A DNA stretch of 64,000 nucleotides from Isoetes taiwanensis (taxonomy: Eukaryota > Streptophyta > Lycopodiopsida > Isoetales > Isoetaceae): contig JAJEKV010000062.1 in the NCBI GenBank assembly GCA_021234155.1, positions 372,001-436,000 of the forward strand, read 5' to 3'. The notes under the pieces were generated by a model, which was not told the origin of the DNA, searched no databases, and was given only the letters and a program-made list of their open reading frames with translations. Positions 1 through 12,900 of the stretch are shown here, piece after piece; position 1 is the first letter of the stretch; every line of letters starts with the position of its first letter. A program made the translations under genes and the position numbers.

Positions 1-1486
1 ATGGGAAGACAAGGGCCCTCCTCATCTCCATCCATATCTCCCATGCTTCGGCTCACGGGCTGAGGCAAGTTGACATCTGCCCTTGCAAAGACCACCACCT
101 GCCACCCCCCCAGCCCTCTACCTCCACCTCTGCCTTTGCTGCCTGCACGTACCTGACCTCTTCTTGCTCCTCCCTTCCAATCGAGCCACATTCTTCTCTG
201 GGAAAATTGCTCTGCTCTATCCTCAAACATCTGCAGCCTCCTCCACGCACCCGGCCGCCTATTCCCATGATCAGCCATATGAATTCCGATCCTTCTTACC
301 CTATCAATCACCACTTCCTTCGCGGGCCTCCGAGGCCTCTTTCCAACCAACCTCCGGAACCCATGCACCGGGTTTCGTGACTCTCCGTACCAGCCGCCCT
401 CCTCAGGTGGTTTTAATTTCGAGATCCGCACAATGGAAAAATTCCATTGCCTTGTATGTCTCGCAACAATCACACGGCTGCTATCTAGCGTGAGTCTCGG
501 CAGCACCATTTCATACACTTTCACCTTCAATCTGGCTTCCTTTCTCAACTGCATCATGCCCTGACACCCTAAAACACACAAAATCAGGAGGGAAGAAGAG
601 TCTTACCAGCGCCTTCCATCCCCGCTCAAGCTCCAAGCCCCCCGCAAAACGCTCGCACCAAAAACCCCGCGGGGCCTCCCCGGGAGCCATCCGGCTCACA
701 TGAAGGCGACATGGCTCGCCAAGGCCTCCCCCAATCCCTCCCCATCCACTTTGCGGAGGGCAAATCGCTCGGGCTTCCGGGGCCCGACGCACATGCCCTG
801 CCATAACCGAACCATTGGAGCCGAAAACAAACTAACCACAAAAAAACACCCATCTATAGAAACTATCTCCTTAAGCCAATTAAGCTCCTCAACTTGCCCA
901 AAATATACCATTTCAAATACAATACTATACAACAATCATAGTCCGCACCCTACCCAAAATACGGTTTCCAAATACGAAACGAATTGGGTGCACTTACTAG
1001 ATACATAAAAGTCAAAATGAAAAATGAAGTTCAAAATAAATGCAAAAAATTAAAATGCAAACCTTTCATATCATGTACATATGTTAAACTGAACTTTTTT
1101 TATATTATTAACTCTTGATCTTATTATTTTCTTTGGCAAGTTATCCACAACTGGTATTCTAAGGTGCAATTCTGGTTCTAGAATGTCAGCAACAAATTAA
1201 AATCCTTTGACATGAAAACAACACGTCATTGATGAATAAATAACGGAATGTAATCAACAGAAGGAGATTCTTTAAATTAGATGTTTCGAGAAACAACCGC
1301 ACAAGTCCAAAAGCCTCAAATACCTAGTGTAGCTGGGGCTGGATATATTTTGCATAAATGATGTCGTGAAGTTCTGTCGAAGGTACATACATGGTTTCTT
1401 TAAGAATTGGACATAGCATGGCCTTTTAATATTCCACGCTCTTTCTATACAATCATGCCAATATCACTGTTATGACATATCCTGAT
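1..1486. other. Unassigned stretch left of the Copia insertion
   Basis: Bases 1 to about 860 are C-rich on the plus strand with several open frames of 60-136 codons on both strands. None resembles a family I know, and their overlap suggests composition rather than selection. From about 860 the DNA turns AT-rich with no credible frame. It could hold the end of a gene lying outside the window, but I see no domain to support that. Confidence 0.5.
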
Positions 1487-1491
1487 GTTAT

Positions 1492-1739
1492 TGTTGGATA
1501 TATAAGGCTTGACATCTATCCCAATTGTATTTAGTTATTAATTTATGTCATCTATTGTTCCTAGAGTTTAAGGTTTTATTTGTTGGACGGTTGCCGAGTT
1601 TCTAGAGCAACCACAGGAAGTCTAAAGGTGGTTGGCCTGTATTTAGTGAGTTCTAATTTTAGAACCACTGTGCTGTATAAGGATTCTCTATCTCTCAATG
1701 GAAAAGAGGCTGCTTTGGTACGTGTGTGTCTTGTTTTCA
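1492..1739 (+). repeat. 5' LTR of the Copia element
   Basis: A 248-bp copy starting TG and ending CA. It matches 4463-4596 joined to 25116-25226 along its whole length, with scattered substitutions (for example ATATAAGGCTTG here against ACATACAAGGGTTG in the 3' copy). The mismatch level suggests an old insertion. Confidence 0.93.
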
Positions 1740-1751
1740 TGATATCAGAAC
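1740..1751 (+). promoter_or_regulatory. Primer-binding site of the Copia element (initiator tRNA-Met type)
   Basis: TGATATCAGAAC directly follows the 5' LTR. It is a two-base variant of TGGTATCAGAGC, the plant Copia site complementary to the 3' end of initiator tRNA-Met. Its position one base after the terminal CA fixes the LTR end. Confidence 0.85.
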
Positions 1752-1945
1752 GAGTCGATAGCATCTACAATCAGATCATCATCTAGGCCCTTCTCCATCC
1801 CTTTCAACTGCAATGCTGGTGCCTTGACCTTGGAGATATACTCCTCTGCAATTGCAACGTTTGGGAAAGGCATGTGCATCATCAAAGACAGTCATAATAA
1901 TGTTTTGGCACAGGACGAAAGAGAAAGAACATTGTATAAGCTGAG

Positions 1946-2700
1946 TTGGTGCAGGGGCAGTGCACTTCTCTAAGTGCCTCCACAACAGACATAAACCAAG
2001 GTTGGCATGAGAGGTTGGGACATGCCAACTTTCAGTTCCTGAAAAGAATGAGGGAGCAAAACTATGTTTGTCGACTTCCCAAAATAACGCCTCCTTCGGG
2101 ATTATGTGAAGGATGTACCTTAGGGAAGCTAAGTAGAAAGGCATACAAGAAGCAACCGAGCACACGAGCTGCATCACCTCTAGATATGGTGCACACGGAT
2201 GGGGTGCAGCAAGAGTAACCTCTTTGGGAGGCTCCAAGTATTTTTTGTTGGTGATTGATGATTGACCTGGATAAATTGGATCTTTTTTCTTGCATGCAAG
2301 TCAGAGGCATTTGAATACTTCAAACAATCGAAGAATATAGTTGAAAACTTCAAAGGCCAGAAAGTCAAAGCTATTCAAATAGACCAAGGGGTGAATTCCT
2401 TTGTATAGAGTTCATAGAATATCTCCAAGTGGAATAAGGCATGAGACCTCAATTGTGCATGAACATCAACAAAATGGGGTTGTGGATCATAAGAAATGAA
2501 CTGTTCTTAAATGTGCAAGGGCTCTAATCCTATCCAAAAGCATTGACTTCATGTTTTGGGCAGTAGCTGCCCACACAGCAGTATACATCACAAACAGGGT
2601 GCGAACCAAGGCTCTAGATGGTTGTGTACCAGAAGAAGCATGGACGAAAAAAAAAACCAAACGTAGAAGGGTTTAAGACCACCCCTGTAAGGCCTATGCA
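1946..2700 (+). pseudogene. Copia pol remnant: GAG-pre-integrase and decayed integrase core
   Basis: The frame 1946-2218 carries the Copia GAG-pre-integrase signature WHERLGHANFQFLKRM followed by the zinc-type pair in CEGCTLGKLSRKAY, then a stop. From 2219 to about 2700 integrase-core words survive only in broken frames (a truncated GVNS region and a TNRVRTKAL-like stretch), separated by stops. Gag and the protease active site are absent between the primer site and this domain: only about 190 bp lie there, where an intact element has well over 1 kb. The piece cannot encode a working polyprotein. Confidence 0.88.
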
Positions 2701-2703
2701 CAT

Positions 2704-3487
2704 TTGTCAAAGGTTGAAAGACATGCAGGTAAATTCTATCTTAAGGCCATTGCATATATGTTAGTGGGGTACAGTGAGACGATGAAGGGTTATAGATTGT
2801 TTGTACCAGCCACAAGGAAAAACATTGTACGCAGAAGTGTCAATTTTGATGAAGGCGACTTTAGCTTGGGAAAAAGAGATGGAAAATCATCTAAAGGTGA
2901 TCCCATGCTTTCTGTACCAGGTGAGTCTCTGGACACCAGCAGTAACTCTGAATCAAACCTCGATCGAGATCAAGAAAATATGCCATGCGAAGAATTTGAA
3001 ATTCCATCTAAACCAGAGTCTGGTGAAGACTGTAGTGGGCCATCAAATCAGGAAGTGCAGTCTGGTTACATCGCTCTGCACAGCAGTGCCTCCATTGCGA
3101 AACTTGCCAGCTTTCAACAAGCCATGTCAAGCCCACAGCAGCATCTCTGGAAGAAGGCCATGGATGAAGAATACTCCTCCCTCTTGGAGAACAATACTTG
3201 GGATCTCGGCCCACTTCCATAAGGACGCATGGCAATTTCTTGTAAGTGAATTTTCAAACTTAAATATGATGAAAATAACTATAGCTCAAAATACAAGGCA
3301 TGGTTAGTAGCCAGGGGATGCTCTCAAAAGGCTGGAGTTGATTTCTAGGAGACATATGCTCCTGCAGCACGACTCTCCTCCATCCGAGCCTGGATCTACA
3401 ACAGACGGATGTTAAGTCCGCCTTTTTGCATGGCAAGCTAGATGAGGAGGTCTACCTAAAGCAACTAGAAGGGTATGTTTCTCCAAG
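2704..3487 (+). pseudogene. Copia pol remnant: linker and N-terminal reverse transcriptase
   Basis: An open frame at 2704-3222 covers the segment after the integrase (LVGYSETMKGYRLFVP), an acidic and serine-rich linker, and the first RT words (KKAMDEEYSSLLENNTW). It then ends at a stop. RT continues in other frames to 3487, where VKSAFLHGKLDEEVYLKQ, a normal Copia RT block, is still legible. The following RT core with the YVDD active site is missing: the sequence jumps at about 3490 to material that belongs just before RNase H. This is an internal deletion of several hundred bases. Confidence 0.88.
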
Positions 3488-3502
3488 ATTAAGAAATGTA
3501 CC

Positions 3503-4263
3503 ATGACACATGCTCGTGAGGTAAGCACTCCTTCTGTCCCTTCTAATTTGTGCCTTGTTGCCACTCCTCATGGAGCAGAAACACAGCCACACATGTTCGG
3601 CTTGTCCAACAGACGTGTAGTAGGCCCTCTAATGCACTTTATGGTGTGCACGAGGCCAGATATAGTAGAAAGTGTCATCACCATCAATCAATTTATGGAA
3701 AATAAGGCCCCCTCATGTTGGCAGGTAGCTAAGAGAATTCTGCAGTATTTACAGTCCACCTCGTGCATGGGGGTCACTTACAGACGCACATGCCATGTGG
3801 GACTGACCCTTGAAGGTTTGGTTGATGTTGATTATATCGGAGATACAACTAAACGCAAGCCCAGAACTAGCTTTTGTTGTAAGCTGCAAGGGGAAGTCAT
3901 CAGCTGGAGTAGCAAGACACAAAGATCAAATGCGTTAGCACCTGTAAAGCAGAACATATGGCCATATGTGCGGCTACAAAAGAAGCCTTTTGGCTTAGGA
4001 GCCTGTTATCAGACCTTGGCATTGTTCAAAAATGGGCAAGATTGACCTTGAATAACAATCGAGCTGTTGTTAATCTGGCTAAGAATCCCGGTAACTTTAC
4101 GAAAGCCAAACACATTGAGGTACAATCTCATTTTACTAGAGGAAAGGTGGAAGAAGGAAAAATCATGATCAAGTATCTGGGAACTCACATCATGACAACA
4201 GATGTGTTCACTAAACCACTTCCTAAGAGACATTTTGTTCAATGCTTTGAAGAGATGGGATGA
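3503..4263 (+). pseudogene. Copia pol remnant: RT end and RNase H
   Basis: Two overlapping frames (3503-4045 and 3958-4263) together give the Copia C-terminal region. It includes the CTRPDI block, the KRILQYLQ block, the SWSSKTQ stretch of RNase H, AATKEAFWL, and the terminal DVFTKPLPKRHF that is near-invariant in plant Copia elements. A frameshift near 3935-3955 divides them, falling at the spot where intact elements read a conserved acidic catalytic segment. The stop at 4261-4263 lies about 190 bp before the polypurine tract, as expected for a natural pol end. Confidence 0.9.
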
Positions 4264-4453
4264 CCAGAGCTTGAAACTTGATTGAATTTATATGAAAGTA
4301 GGGTAACTGTCGTGTTCAGCAATTTGTTTTGCAGTTTTTAGAATAATAGAAGTAGGGGAGTGTCGATCTTGAGGGGGGAGTACTGCATAGCAGACTTGTT
4401 CAGCAATTTGTTTTGCAGATTTTGAAATGGACAGAAGAAGTGGAGTAGTGTTT

Positions 4454-4462
4454 GAGGTGGAG
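4454..4462 (+). promoter_or_regulatory. Polypurine tract of the Copia element
   Basis: GAGGTGGAG sits immediately 5' of the 3' LTR start (TGTTGG at 4463), the position from which plus-strand synthesis is primed in LTR elements. A second purine run lies at about 4370-4380 and may be an accessory tract. Confidence 0.8.
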
Positions 4463-4596
4463 TGTTGGACATACAAGGGTTGACATCTATCCCAATTGTA
4501 GTCAGTTATTAATTTGTGTCATCCATTGTCCCTAGAGTTTAGGGTTTTGTTTGTTGGACAGTTGCCGAGTTTCAAGAGCAACTGCAGGACGTCTAA
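4463..4596 (+). repeat. 3' LTR of the Copia element, left part
   Basis: Matches 5' LTR positions 1492-1625. It stops at GTCTAA, exactly where the inserted element begins with CACAAGG. The last three bases, TAA (4594-4596), are the left copy of the insert's target duplication. Confidence 0.93.
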
Positions 4597-4860
4597 CACA
4601 AGGAGCCCAAAAATGAACTACTACATTTAACCAATATATTATCATTTGAAAACCATGGTATACGTGGTTTTTTACGCATGAATTTGTTCGATAGAAAAAA
4701 AACCACATGCAATAGTGGTTTGTCAAGGGTATAGTGGTTTATGACATGGTTATTAATGGTAGTTCGTAATGTTATAGTAGCTTCTTCGAACTAGTTGTGG
4801 TTTTTGAAACACTTTCATGCATGCGGTAGTGGTTCATTCACACTCTTAATCACCACATTA
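4597..4860. repeat. Left terminal and subterminal repeats of element A
   Basis: After the 18-bp terminal repeat the word AGTGGTT or GTGGTTT and its complement recur many times between 4650 and 4855, spaced 15-40 bp apart. CACTA transposases bind subterminal arrays of this sort. The same word is seen at the right end. Confidence 0.75.
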
Positions 4861-5310
4861 AAGATATCAATTTAAATCTATCTTTGTGGAAGTTGGGTTG
4901 AAGTTCCAAAATCTAAAATGATAATGTGCTTACAATAAAGATCAAAAGATCAAGATTTTCAATTTCTATTAAGTGCATAAAGAAACCCTTATAAAACAAA
5001 AGCATCATGCATCCCACTCTTGTTAAATTTGCCATCAACGTGTATAGAAATTGATTGGCAAGAACATCACTAGCACTTCCATAACATGCAATCGATAGCT
5101 AGTCACAACATTTGTATTAAATGTCTACATGCACCATAACAAACCTAGCATGTACAAAGCAATATCTAGTATCCATTTGTTTTGGGATTATTTACAATCT
5201 TGTCAGAGAGAAAATGACTCCAACTTGAATCATATGTGTCGTATCTTATGCCCTCTTGAGAATACTATAAATTACTCATATCGACACAAATTATTCTCAT
5301 AATTGATATA

Positions 5311-5338
5311 GAAGGAAGGAAGGAAGGAAGGAAGGAAG
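5311..5338. repeat. (GAAG)n microsatellite
   Basis: Seven uninterrupted GAAG/GGAA units. Confidence 0.95.
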
Positions 5339-6867
5339 TATATTTTAACGTCCGCGGAGGCCAAACTTGACCTATGAGACGGTACATGCAGTACACAAAG
5401 CAGATAAAACCACACCAAAAAGACAAATGCTACTATACAATGTGTTCCTACTACTGGGATGAAAAAACCCCCACATGGGAGGAAAAACCCTGGTAGTAGG
5501 CTCTCAGATCCCTTGTCCTGTAAGGGATGCTCTTACGGTAGAGACTTGCAAAATGTAGGATGCGAGACGTGCAACCATTGGCGATGCCAGCAATTGATGC
5601 AGCGGTGCCAGCAATTGATGCGAGACATTTTATCAGCCAAACGATGTAAGTTCGACACAAACAATAGCTATACGAGTTTCAAATATTGCTTATTATTAAC
5701 TCCACTTATAAATCATAATTCCACATTTTGGATCATGGAATGTAACTTTAGAAAAACAATAGATGGACAATGATTGAGTTTCAATCTAAGAAATAACATT
5801 TTGTGCACTTTCTAAATCGATACCTATTATTTTGTTGCTCTTATACAAACAAGTATAAGATGGATTTTATTACCCTTAATGCTTGTTAACTTTGTCTATG
5901 CATGCTTAGTGTTGAGACTCTCTAAACTTTGAAGATGAATATGATAGTTTGGGGATACCATAACTGAAATATTATACCAATCAAATTGTGCTTATTTTAG
6001 AAATCAAAGATGACTACCATATCAGGTATGACTCCAAATAGAGAACACAAATACATGTTAGCATTATCTGCCAATGTGACTAAGAAAAAGGTTATAATAC
6101 TCTATATACTCCGATTAATGTTGGTTTCCAATATGTTGGATGGCAAAGGAAATATTACAAATATTTAGAGTTGAAATTAAATGTTCTGACCAAGGTGCCA
6201 TGTTGCGGACTTCACTCATTTGGGGGGTATAAGGCTCTATATGCCATGGCTAAATGTCGATAACTGGTTGTTTAGACACAATCGATTAAAAGATGGTCCT
6301 ATTATGAAAGATGGACTATTGTTTTTGTAAACCCTCAAAAGCTTTTCTCCTAACGTTCCCCTCTCCCAAAAACAACTAATTGAGGGTTTAAGAAAAGGAA
6401 ATTGCAAGTATGAAACAAAGTATGCTTTATAGCTATGCTATTGAATAAATCTGAGACACAGACACCTACACAAGCACTTAATTATTAGAACACGAGACCC
6501 AATTAGGTTGGTTGCTCAAGCCATAAGAACTTTCCAGAATCTATCTTAGAGAGGGAAACCGTTTTGAGTTTATGGCTTCTTGATGTGCAGAGCTTGGATT
6601 AAGCTATGTCGCAGACGGTCTTTACAAAATATAATATGCACATCTTATGAGGGCTTAAGCAAAATTACAATGGTAGTTTCTAAAGATGAAAACCATATTA
6701 TATTTCAATATGAGTTTGATAATGACATTTGAATAAAGTACTCAACTTTGGACTTTGCCTACCTTCATAGATGGTGGCTCAAAGCTTTGACAAACTCGGA
6801 AGTCCATAGATATCATACAACAAGGTGCTTTCGCACAAGGGGTTGCCCAATTGAAGCAAAAGCTAGA

Positions 6868-7005
6868 GGGACGGAATGCAAAAGGAGGGAAGGAATGCAG
6901 ACGAATCGAGAAAAAACTAGTGGGAAGGAATGCAAAAAGGGCAAGGAGGGAAGGGATGCTAGAAAGGACAAGAAGGGAAGGAATGCAAAAGAGGAGGGAG
7001 GGAAG
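6868..7005 (+). repeat. Degenerate purine minisatellite with GGAATGCAAAAG core
   Basis: The words GGAATGCAAAAGG, GGAATGCAGACG, GGAATGCAAAAAGG, GGGATGCTAGAAAGG and GGAATGCAAAAGAGG recur at irregular 30-40 bp steps in an almost all-purine strand. The lysine-rich 74- and 131-codon frames crossing it are a by-product of this composition. Confidence 0.7.
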
Positions 7006-7867
7006 GATGGCTATGGCGGCCTCCAAGAGAAGGAAGGGCGCAACTACGATGACCTCCAAGAGACCAACGCCGTAAATATCGTCCAAGAGAAGGCAATATA
7101 TGCTTTGTTGTTAAGTGCCACTCGATTTAAAATGGCAGCGTGAAATGCGGCTTTCGGTTGGCAATAGCTCCCAACTGCATCTCACCCTTCCATTTTTTGC
7201 TCTGCCATAATCTAGTATAGAGTATTTTTAGAACATGCCTTCCCCACCACATCCGTCCCCAGGGATTGCCCTGCCAGCAACCCACAAAAATAGAAGGAAG
7301 TGGAGAAACTAGGCTAATATAGGGCCAGATTCCACTATCGGCAACAGCACTTGGGAGCAAAATCTCAACTGCGACTTCCTTCTGTGACCTAAGATAGGCG
7401 ATGATTCCATTCATGGCAGCGGCAATTAGTTCAAGAATTTAAAAAAATCAAACTTGGCGAAAATCTACGGCATCTGTTCTCTACTTGGCAGGAATCCAGC
7501 CCACGGCAATTATCATAATCTAAAAGTTACGACAGTGCTCTCCTGATAGTTAACGAGTGTTTTGGAATTAGATGGAGAGTTTTCAGTTTTGAGGGCAGCG
7601 TTTTGCTAACTGCTAACTGCGGTAGTGGAATCATCATCGAAGCTTCAAATCCGAGATGCCATCAAAGGATTGATGTTCAGTTAATTGACACGCCCATAAC
7701 TGTGCCAGTGGAATCTCAGCCATAGTTAAAATTATTCATAACCTCTACTTTGGGGTGCCACCATTTATCAAAAATGTATAATTTTATTTATTTAGCGGGA
7801 AGGGAAAATTCATGAAGCCCTAAATTCTGGAAACCCTAGCCTTTCCTAACTGCGGCATAGCCTAGCC

Positions 7868-8193
7868 ATGGCGATGGAGGATCTTCAAAGGGCGGCGATA
7901 CATCAGGGCGATGGCAGACTTTCTTATGGCTGCCGATATGGTATATCTATCAAGAACATGCTCTTGTTCTTTCTTCTTCCCTCCTTTCTTCTGTGTCAAC
8001 TATTTCTTGGTTTGTTATTCTATTTGTTTGTGCAGGACTGTTCATATTCTTCCCTTCAGCAGAGCAGCAATGTTTTCGGGGCAGAGGTGGTTGAAGAACT
8101 ACATAAAGCTGGGCAGGATGAAATCACAGATATCTTTTGCATTTTCATTCTGCATCTTTTATTTGAAAAGGGCCCACAATTTGGTAAGATTTT
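7868..8193 (+). other. Exon-like segment inside element A, possible captured gene piece
   Basis: An ATG in good context (GCCATGGCG, 7868) opens a frame that crosses a possible short intron: GTATAT at about 7940 and a pyrimidine-rich TTGTGCAG acceptor at about 8035. A second possible donor, TTTG|GTAAGA, lies at about 8184. The uninterrupted 113-codon frame has a hydrophobic middle that corresponds to the putative intron. I do not recognise the protein in either frame. Its composition is unlike the AT-rich DNA around it, which is why I list it. Capture by the transposon is inference. Confidence 0.35.
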
Positions 8194-8959
8194 CATGGCT
8201 TACATGTGATACAGCCTTAAAGATGTTCTGCCTTAAAGATCTTTAAGCCTTTAAGGATGTAATGATAATAGTATATATGTTCATTTTTGCTACAATTTTC
8301 GTTGTCTTATGATTGTAAATGCAGATCTAATAGTCTAATTGCTTTTTAGCTATGAAGGTACATATCCAGCTCTGTTTTTAGAAGGAGAGGAGAAAATTTC
8401 CATTCTTGTTACTCATATTTACTATCCAAAATTCTAATGTTGAAACTTCAAGCACACAATAAATTTTGCATCGGATCTCGTGCTGTTAAGATTTCACTCA
8501 AATTTGTTGTTTAATCTGTATAGCGATTTCAGAGTTTCTATTTTTTCGTGGACGTAAAAATTCATCTTATCTTATCTTATCTACCAGGGATACCAGGGTT
8601 CAAATCCCTGCTTGTATTATCTAATGTATATGGTTATGTTAAAAATCACAACATTTCATACACCAAATTGGTTTGATGGTATACAAAATTTTTGTTTTTT
8701 CGTCTCAAATAACAAGTGAGATATTTAATAAACATCTCTTAATTCCTTCTATAAACCACTACTAGTTATTGAATAGAAATGTTAAGAATTTGAAGCATAG
8801 ACCATAATATCCAATTGTTAGAGAAAATTATAACACTGCAGATGCATTTAGAGCATCCTAACTTGCAATGGTTTCCACCTTGCACATGCCTTACTATCTC
8901 TAATATATAATTGTAATATGGAGGATAAGGGGGCAGTTTAACGTAGGCCTAGTTTATAG
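8194..8959. other. Interior of element A, nothing recognised
   Basis: AT-rich sequence with three TTATC copies at about 8566-8581 and no open frame of note. Confidence 0.5.
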
Positions 8960-9304
8960 TAAGTTTATTTTTTCTTAGCTAGATTTGAGCACGTGGAAGA
9001 ATATAAAAATTTAGCCTTTTAGGATTTGACAGGTGTACCATAATCTCTAGAGTCTTCGCGGTGGTTCTATGACTTACAATATGCTCCGGATTCTAAACGC
9101 TCTAGATTTTAGACGTAGGCCTAGGTTCCGGAAGGTCGGAGTAGTGCCGATTCCTCTTGGCAAGAAAAAAAGAGAAGATTTGTGCTCTGAAAATGCCTCC
9201 TTTGGATTCGTGTTGGAGCCAGATTGTCGTCAAGAACCCTCCGTTGAAGCAATCTATGTTTATACATGTTTTGGTGCTCAACCCTAGCTGCAGCCAGTAC
9301 TAAT
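8960..9304 (+). repeat. Tandem ~700-bp unit, copy 1, left part
   Basis: Matches 20738 onward and 21432 onward through recurring words such as TTTTTCTTAGCT, GAAGAATATAAAAATT, GGTTCTATGACTTACAATATG and CTTGGCAAGAAAAAA. The copy is cut at 9304 by element B and resumes at 20368. Confidence 0.9.
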
Positions 9305-9933
9305 CACTACAAGAGGAAAGGGGTATTAGAGTCAGTTTTAGCGTCAGAAGGATATTTCTGGTGTTTTTTGAGGTGAAAACAATGTTCTGTAGTTATTAGC
9401 AGCACTTATAGTTAGATACCATCTATTCAAATAACCATTTGTTCATACACTCTTAATATAACTACTCTTTCTCTACATTTTTCATTTTCTCAAAAGTCCT
9501 CATTTCATACATACCTATGTGGCTAGAACAAGATTGCCAAGGCTACGAAATATAATAAAAGTGTGCAAAGATCATACTTGTCTCATATGATTTAAAAGTT
9601 CACCGATACATAATATTAGCAATTGTATCAAGAGGATCTCAATACAATATTCCTCAACGACAATGACATATACTTAAAAAATAAAATCATTGAACTAGTC
9701 TTTAGTAATGTCATATAGCAAATCCTGCTCAACTTCTTCTATTTCATCATCATCCAATTGCAAAAGGAGCCGCGATACATGTCTCTCTGTCCCATTTTCT
9801 CGTGGTCGCTCTCCTCATCAAAGTAGTCATCAAGTATACAATGTTCGGCTATGCATTGGAGACCTTACCAAGGCCTTGATGGTCCTCTAATTGTGAATCA
9901 TGCTCGTGGTCAATGGTTTCTTCAATCGGTCAA

Positions 9934-12900
9934 TCAACTCCAACTCACGAGGAAGTGGAATATCGATGATGATCCTTGGGTGTCACAATTAGAATCATTG
10001 AGGATAGGCATGGCAATAACTCTTCGAGAAGTTGGTTGTGAATGAACCACTATCCGCCATTTCTTATCCCTAGGATTATCATGGAAAAATACTTGCTTCA
10101 CCCGACTAGGAAATATAAAAGGTTCGCCTAGATCTCTTAAGACATGTGAAGTGTCTACCTCATAGAATCCGTAAGGGTGTACCAATGGTTTGATTTCTTC
10201 CTTGGGTTTGTGTTTTGAACCATTTGGCCTTTAGCACGCTCACATGGAATGAACGAAAGTTCAAGTCCATGATTTTGGTAATAACTCCAATATAATCAAC
10301 ATTGCCATCAATAGGATTTATGTCCCCTACATTGACTCCTTTGAAGAAAGGAAGCCATTATTCCGAGTCAAAAGTGACACGACCTTTATCAACTTCCTCA
10401 ATAATGAAAGTGTTGTCCATATGCCCACATTGAAGAATGATATCTTATCTACAAGTGAGAATAAGAAACATTAGTCATAATTTGCAACAAAATACAAATT
10501 GGAAAACATTGCTCGTAGTTTACAACAACATATATATTAGATTGATATCTCTAAAATATAAATAGGACTGAAATTTCTTTAATAGGAACATTACCTTCCT
10601 CTCACAACCTAAAGCAATGTTGAAGTCATCAATGGATATCTTCTCCTTTCTCCTTTGCTTTGTCCATCTCTTGACCAACCACCAATTTGGCATTGATGAA
10701 GGTAAATCCTCTAGATGATCCGGATATCTTAATCTCCCTCTTCGAGATACTCTATTTTCTCGCATATGCTTCTAGCCTTTTTTATTTCATCACGAGCCTT
10801 CTCATATAATTCATGCCATCGCCCAAGGCTTTCAAGATTGTTAATGACAAACCTATTGATGGCAAAGAATTCTTCATCACTTAGCTTTCGACCTTCCTTA
10901 CCCAATCCTTGTAACACTTCACCTTCTAGCTCTTTCAATCTATCTTTTTTCCATATTCTAGGTGCATTAGGATGTACCGAGGTCGTAGCTCAAAGAAGAA
11001 AAAATAATGTCTCTTGTACCAAATGTCCCTCAAGAATACAACCTTCGTGCTTTGCCATTTGCCGCACAAATCCTTTCAAAACTTTCATATATCGCCTAAA
11101 AAAAAACATCCACCTAGATGGAGTCGACCAACGAGCATAATTTCTCGGCAAATGTAGTAGTAGATGCACCTAGCATAAAAACATTAATCTTCCCATATTT
11201 CAAAGTTATAATCTATAAGTATCTTGTACTTACTTGTAGGTCAAAGAAGTCGGTGGGGAAAAATCATCTCAAGCATACACAAAGTCTCTACAATTTCAAC
11301 TTCCATTGCGTGAATGTCTTCAACGCTAATTTTTTTGATGCAACCCATCTAGAGAACTTGCCAAGTCTATAAATGATTGTACGCATGATGGTGCCCATGG
11401 TGTAAGACAGCTTTCGAGCACAAAAGGAAGAAGATGCCGCACCCCACAAAAATGGGACATTAGTTTGCATGCATACATAGTATAACAAGATCTAACAATA
11501 ACCCGTAAAAATTTTGTGCCAATCATGTGTCTTCAATCCAAAGAATTTTATCCTCCTTTGTAAAAGCCCTTTTAGAGACGCCATAACCCGTAGGCGCAGC
11601 GATTTTTTATAACATTTTTCACTTGCATAAGTTCTTGTTTTTCAAAACCCATGGGCCTTGGCCGAATAAGAGGTGCTTTGCCATCTTTTTCATGGGCCAT
11701 AACCTCGCATATTATTTGTCGCTCCTTGAGATCATACCTTGCATTTAGTGTCTCGCATTCTCCTGCCAAGTGCCTCCACAAAGAATGTGCAACATTCTTT
11801 TGAAAAAATGTGCATTGATCCAACAAATGTACAATCTTTAGGTCACACCAATATTCTAGTCGATAGAATATTGACAATCTCTTCATTCCCAATGGAGGAG
11901 AGTTGAGGTGTTATCGTTCCATTTTTCCAACCAATCTTGAGGAGTTAGTACTTTGGTTGGTTTGTTATGTCATTAGCACGAAGAGAATGACCATGTGGCA
12001 AATACTTTTGATGCCCCTTGTAAACCATTTTTGATAGATGTTTTGATCTGCATTTAGGAACTTGATCACCACATGATGGACAACCACTAGCACCTTTAGT
12101 TTGCAAACCTATATGACCCATAAATAAGTATTAATACATCATTAAACCAAAGAGAAACACTAAAATTGATCAAAGTACCCGAGGCTACACTAAACCTGTG
12201 ATAATCATGGATCATGAAACATAAGATCCCATGAAATGTAAAACATGGGGTGCCTTCACAATGTCGTACATTTTTATGCCTTTCCATAATGTCTCTAGCT
12301 CCTCAACAAGAGGTTCCATGTAAACATCCATATTCTTTACTTGATACTTTCCTATTGATAACGAAAGTGAAAAATATATGAGAAAAATGCATAAAACATA
12401 ATGCACTCTAGAAATATATTATATCTCAAACATTTAAATACCTGGTACAATTAGTGTCAACATCATGTGTCCAGGCTTAGTTGCCATCCAAGGTGGAATG
12501 TTGTAGTTAACAACAACAATGGGCCAAACACTATGTGAGGATGACATTGTACCAAATGGATAAATACCATCCATCCCAAGTGCAAGGCGATGTTTCTTGG
12601 TTCGTCCCTTGAAAATTGGCCATTTGTCTTCAATGTGCCTCAAAGCTTCCGCCTCAAGCAGAATTCTCATGATGCCATCTTTGCTCCTATGCGTGGCATG
12701 GAAATCCATAAATGCCGCTAGTGATGGTGACCTAAACATGTGTTGTAGTCTAGGATGATTGGCATATGTCTCAACACCTTCTTAGGCACTTTTGTTTTCA
12801 TGTGGTCAACATATCTTGGTTCTTTGCATTTTGGACATTCTTGCATATGCTTGTACTCATTACTTAAATAGAACACAATCATTTGGACATGCATATATGC

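Larger units (their letters stand above)
4861..7860. other. Interior of element A, no gene recognised
   Basis: AT-rich DNA with only short frames. It contains a (GAAG)n microsatellite at 5311-5338 and a purine-rich minisatellite at about 6868-7005. From about 7130 to 7860 base composition becomes more balanced, but no domain is visible on either strand. Confidence 0.5.

Noticed and set aside
83-493. 136-codon plus frame in the C-rich start of the window
   Set aside because: No domain, overlapping open frames on the other strand, and no splice or start context that favours it.
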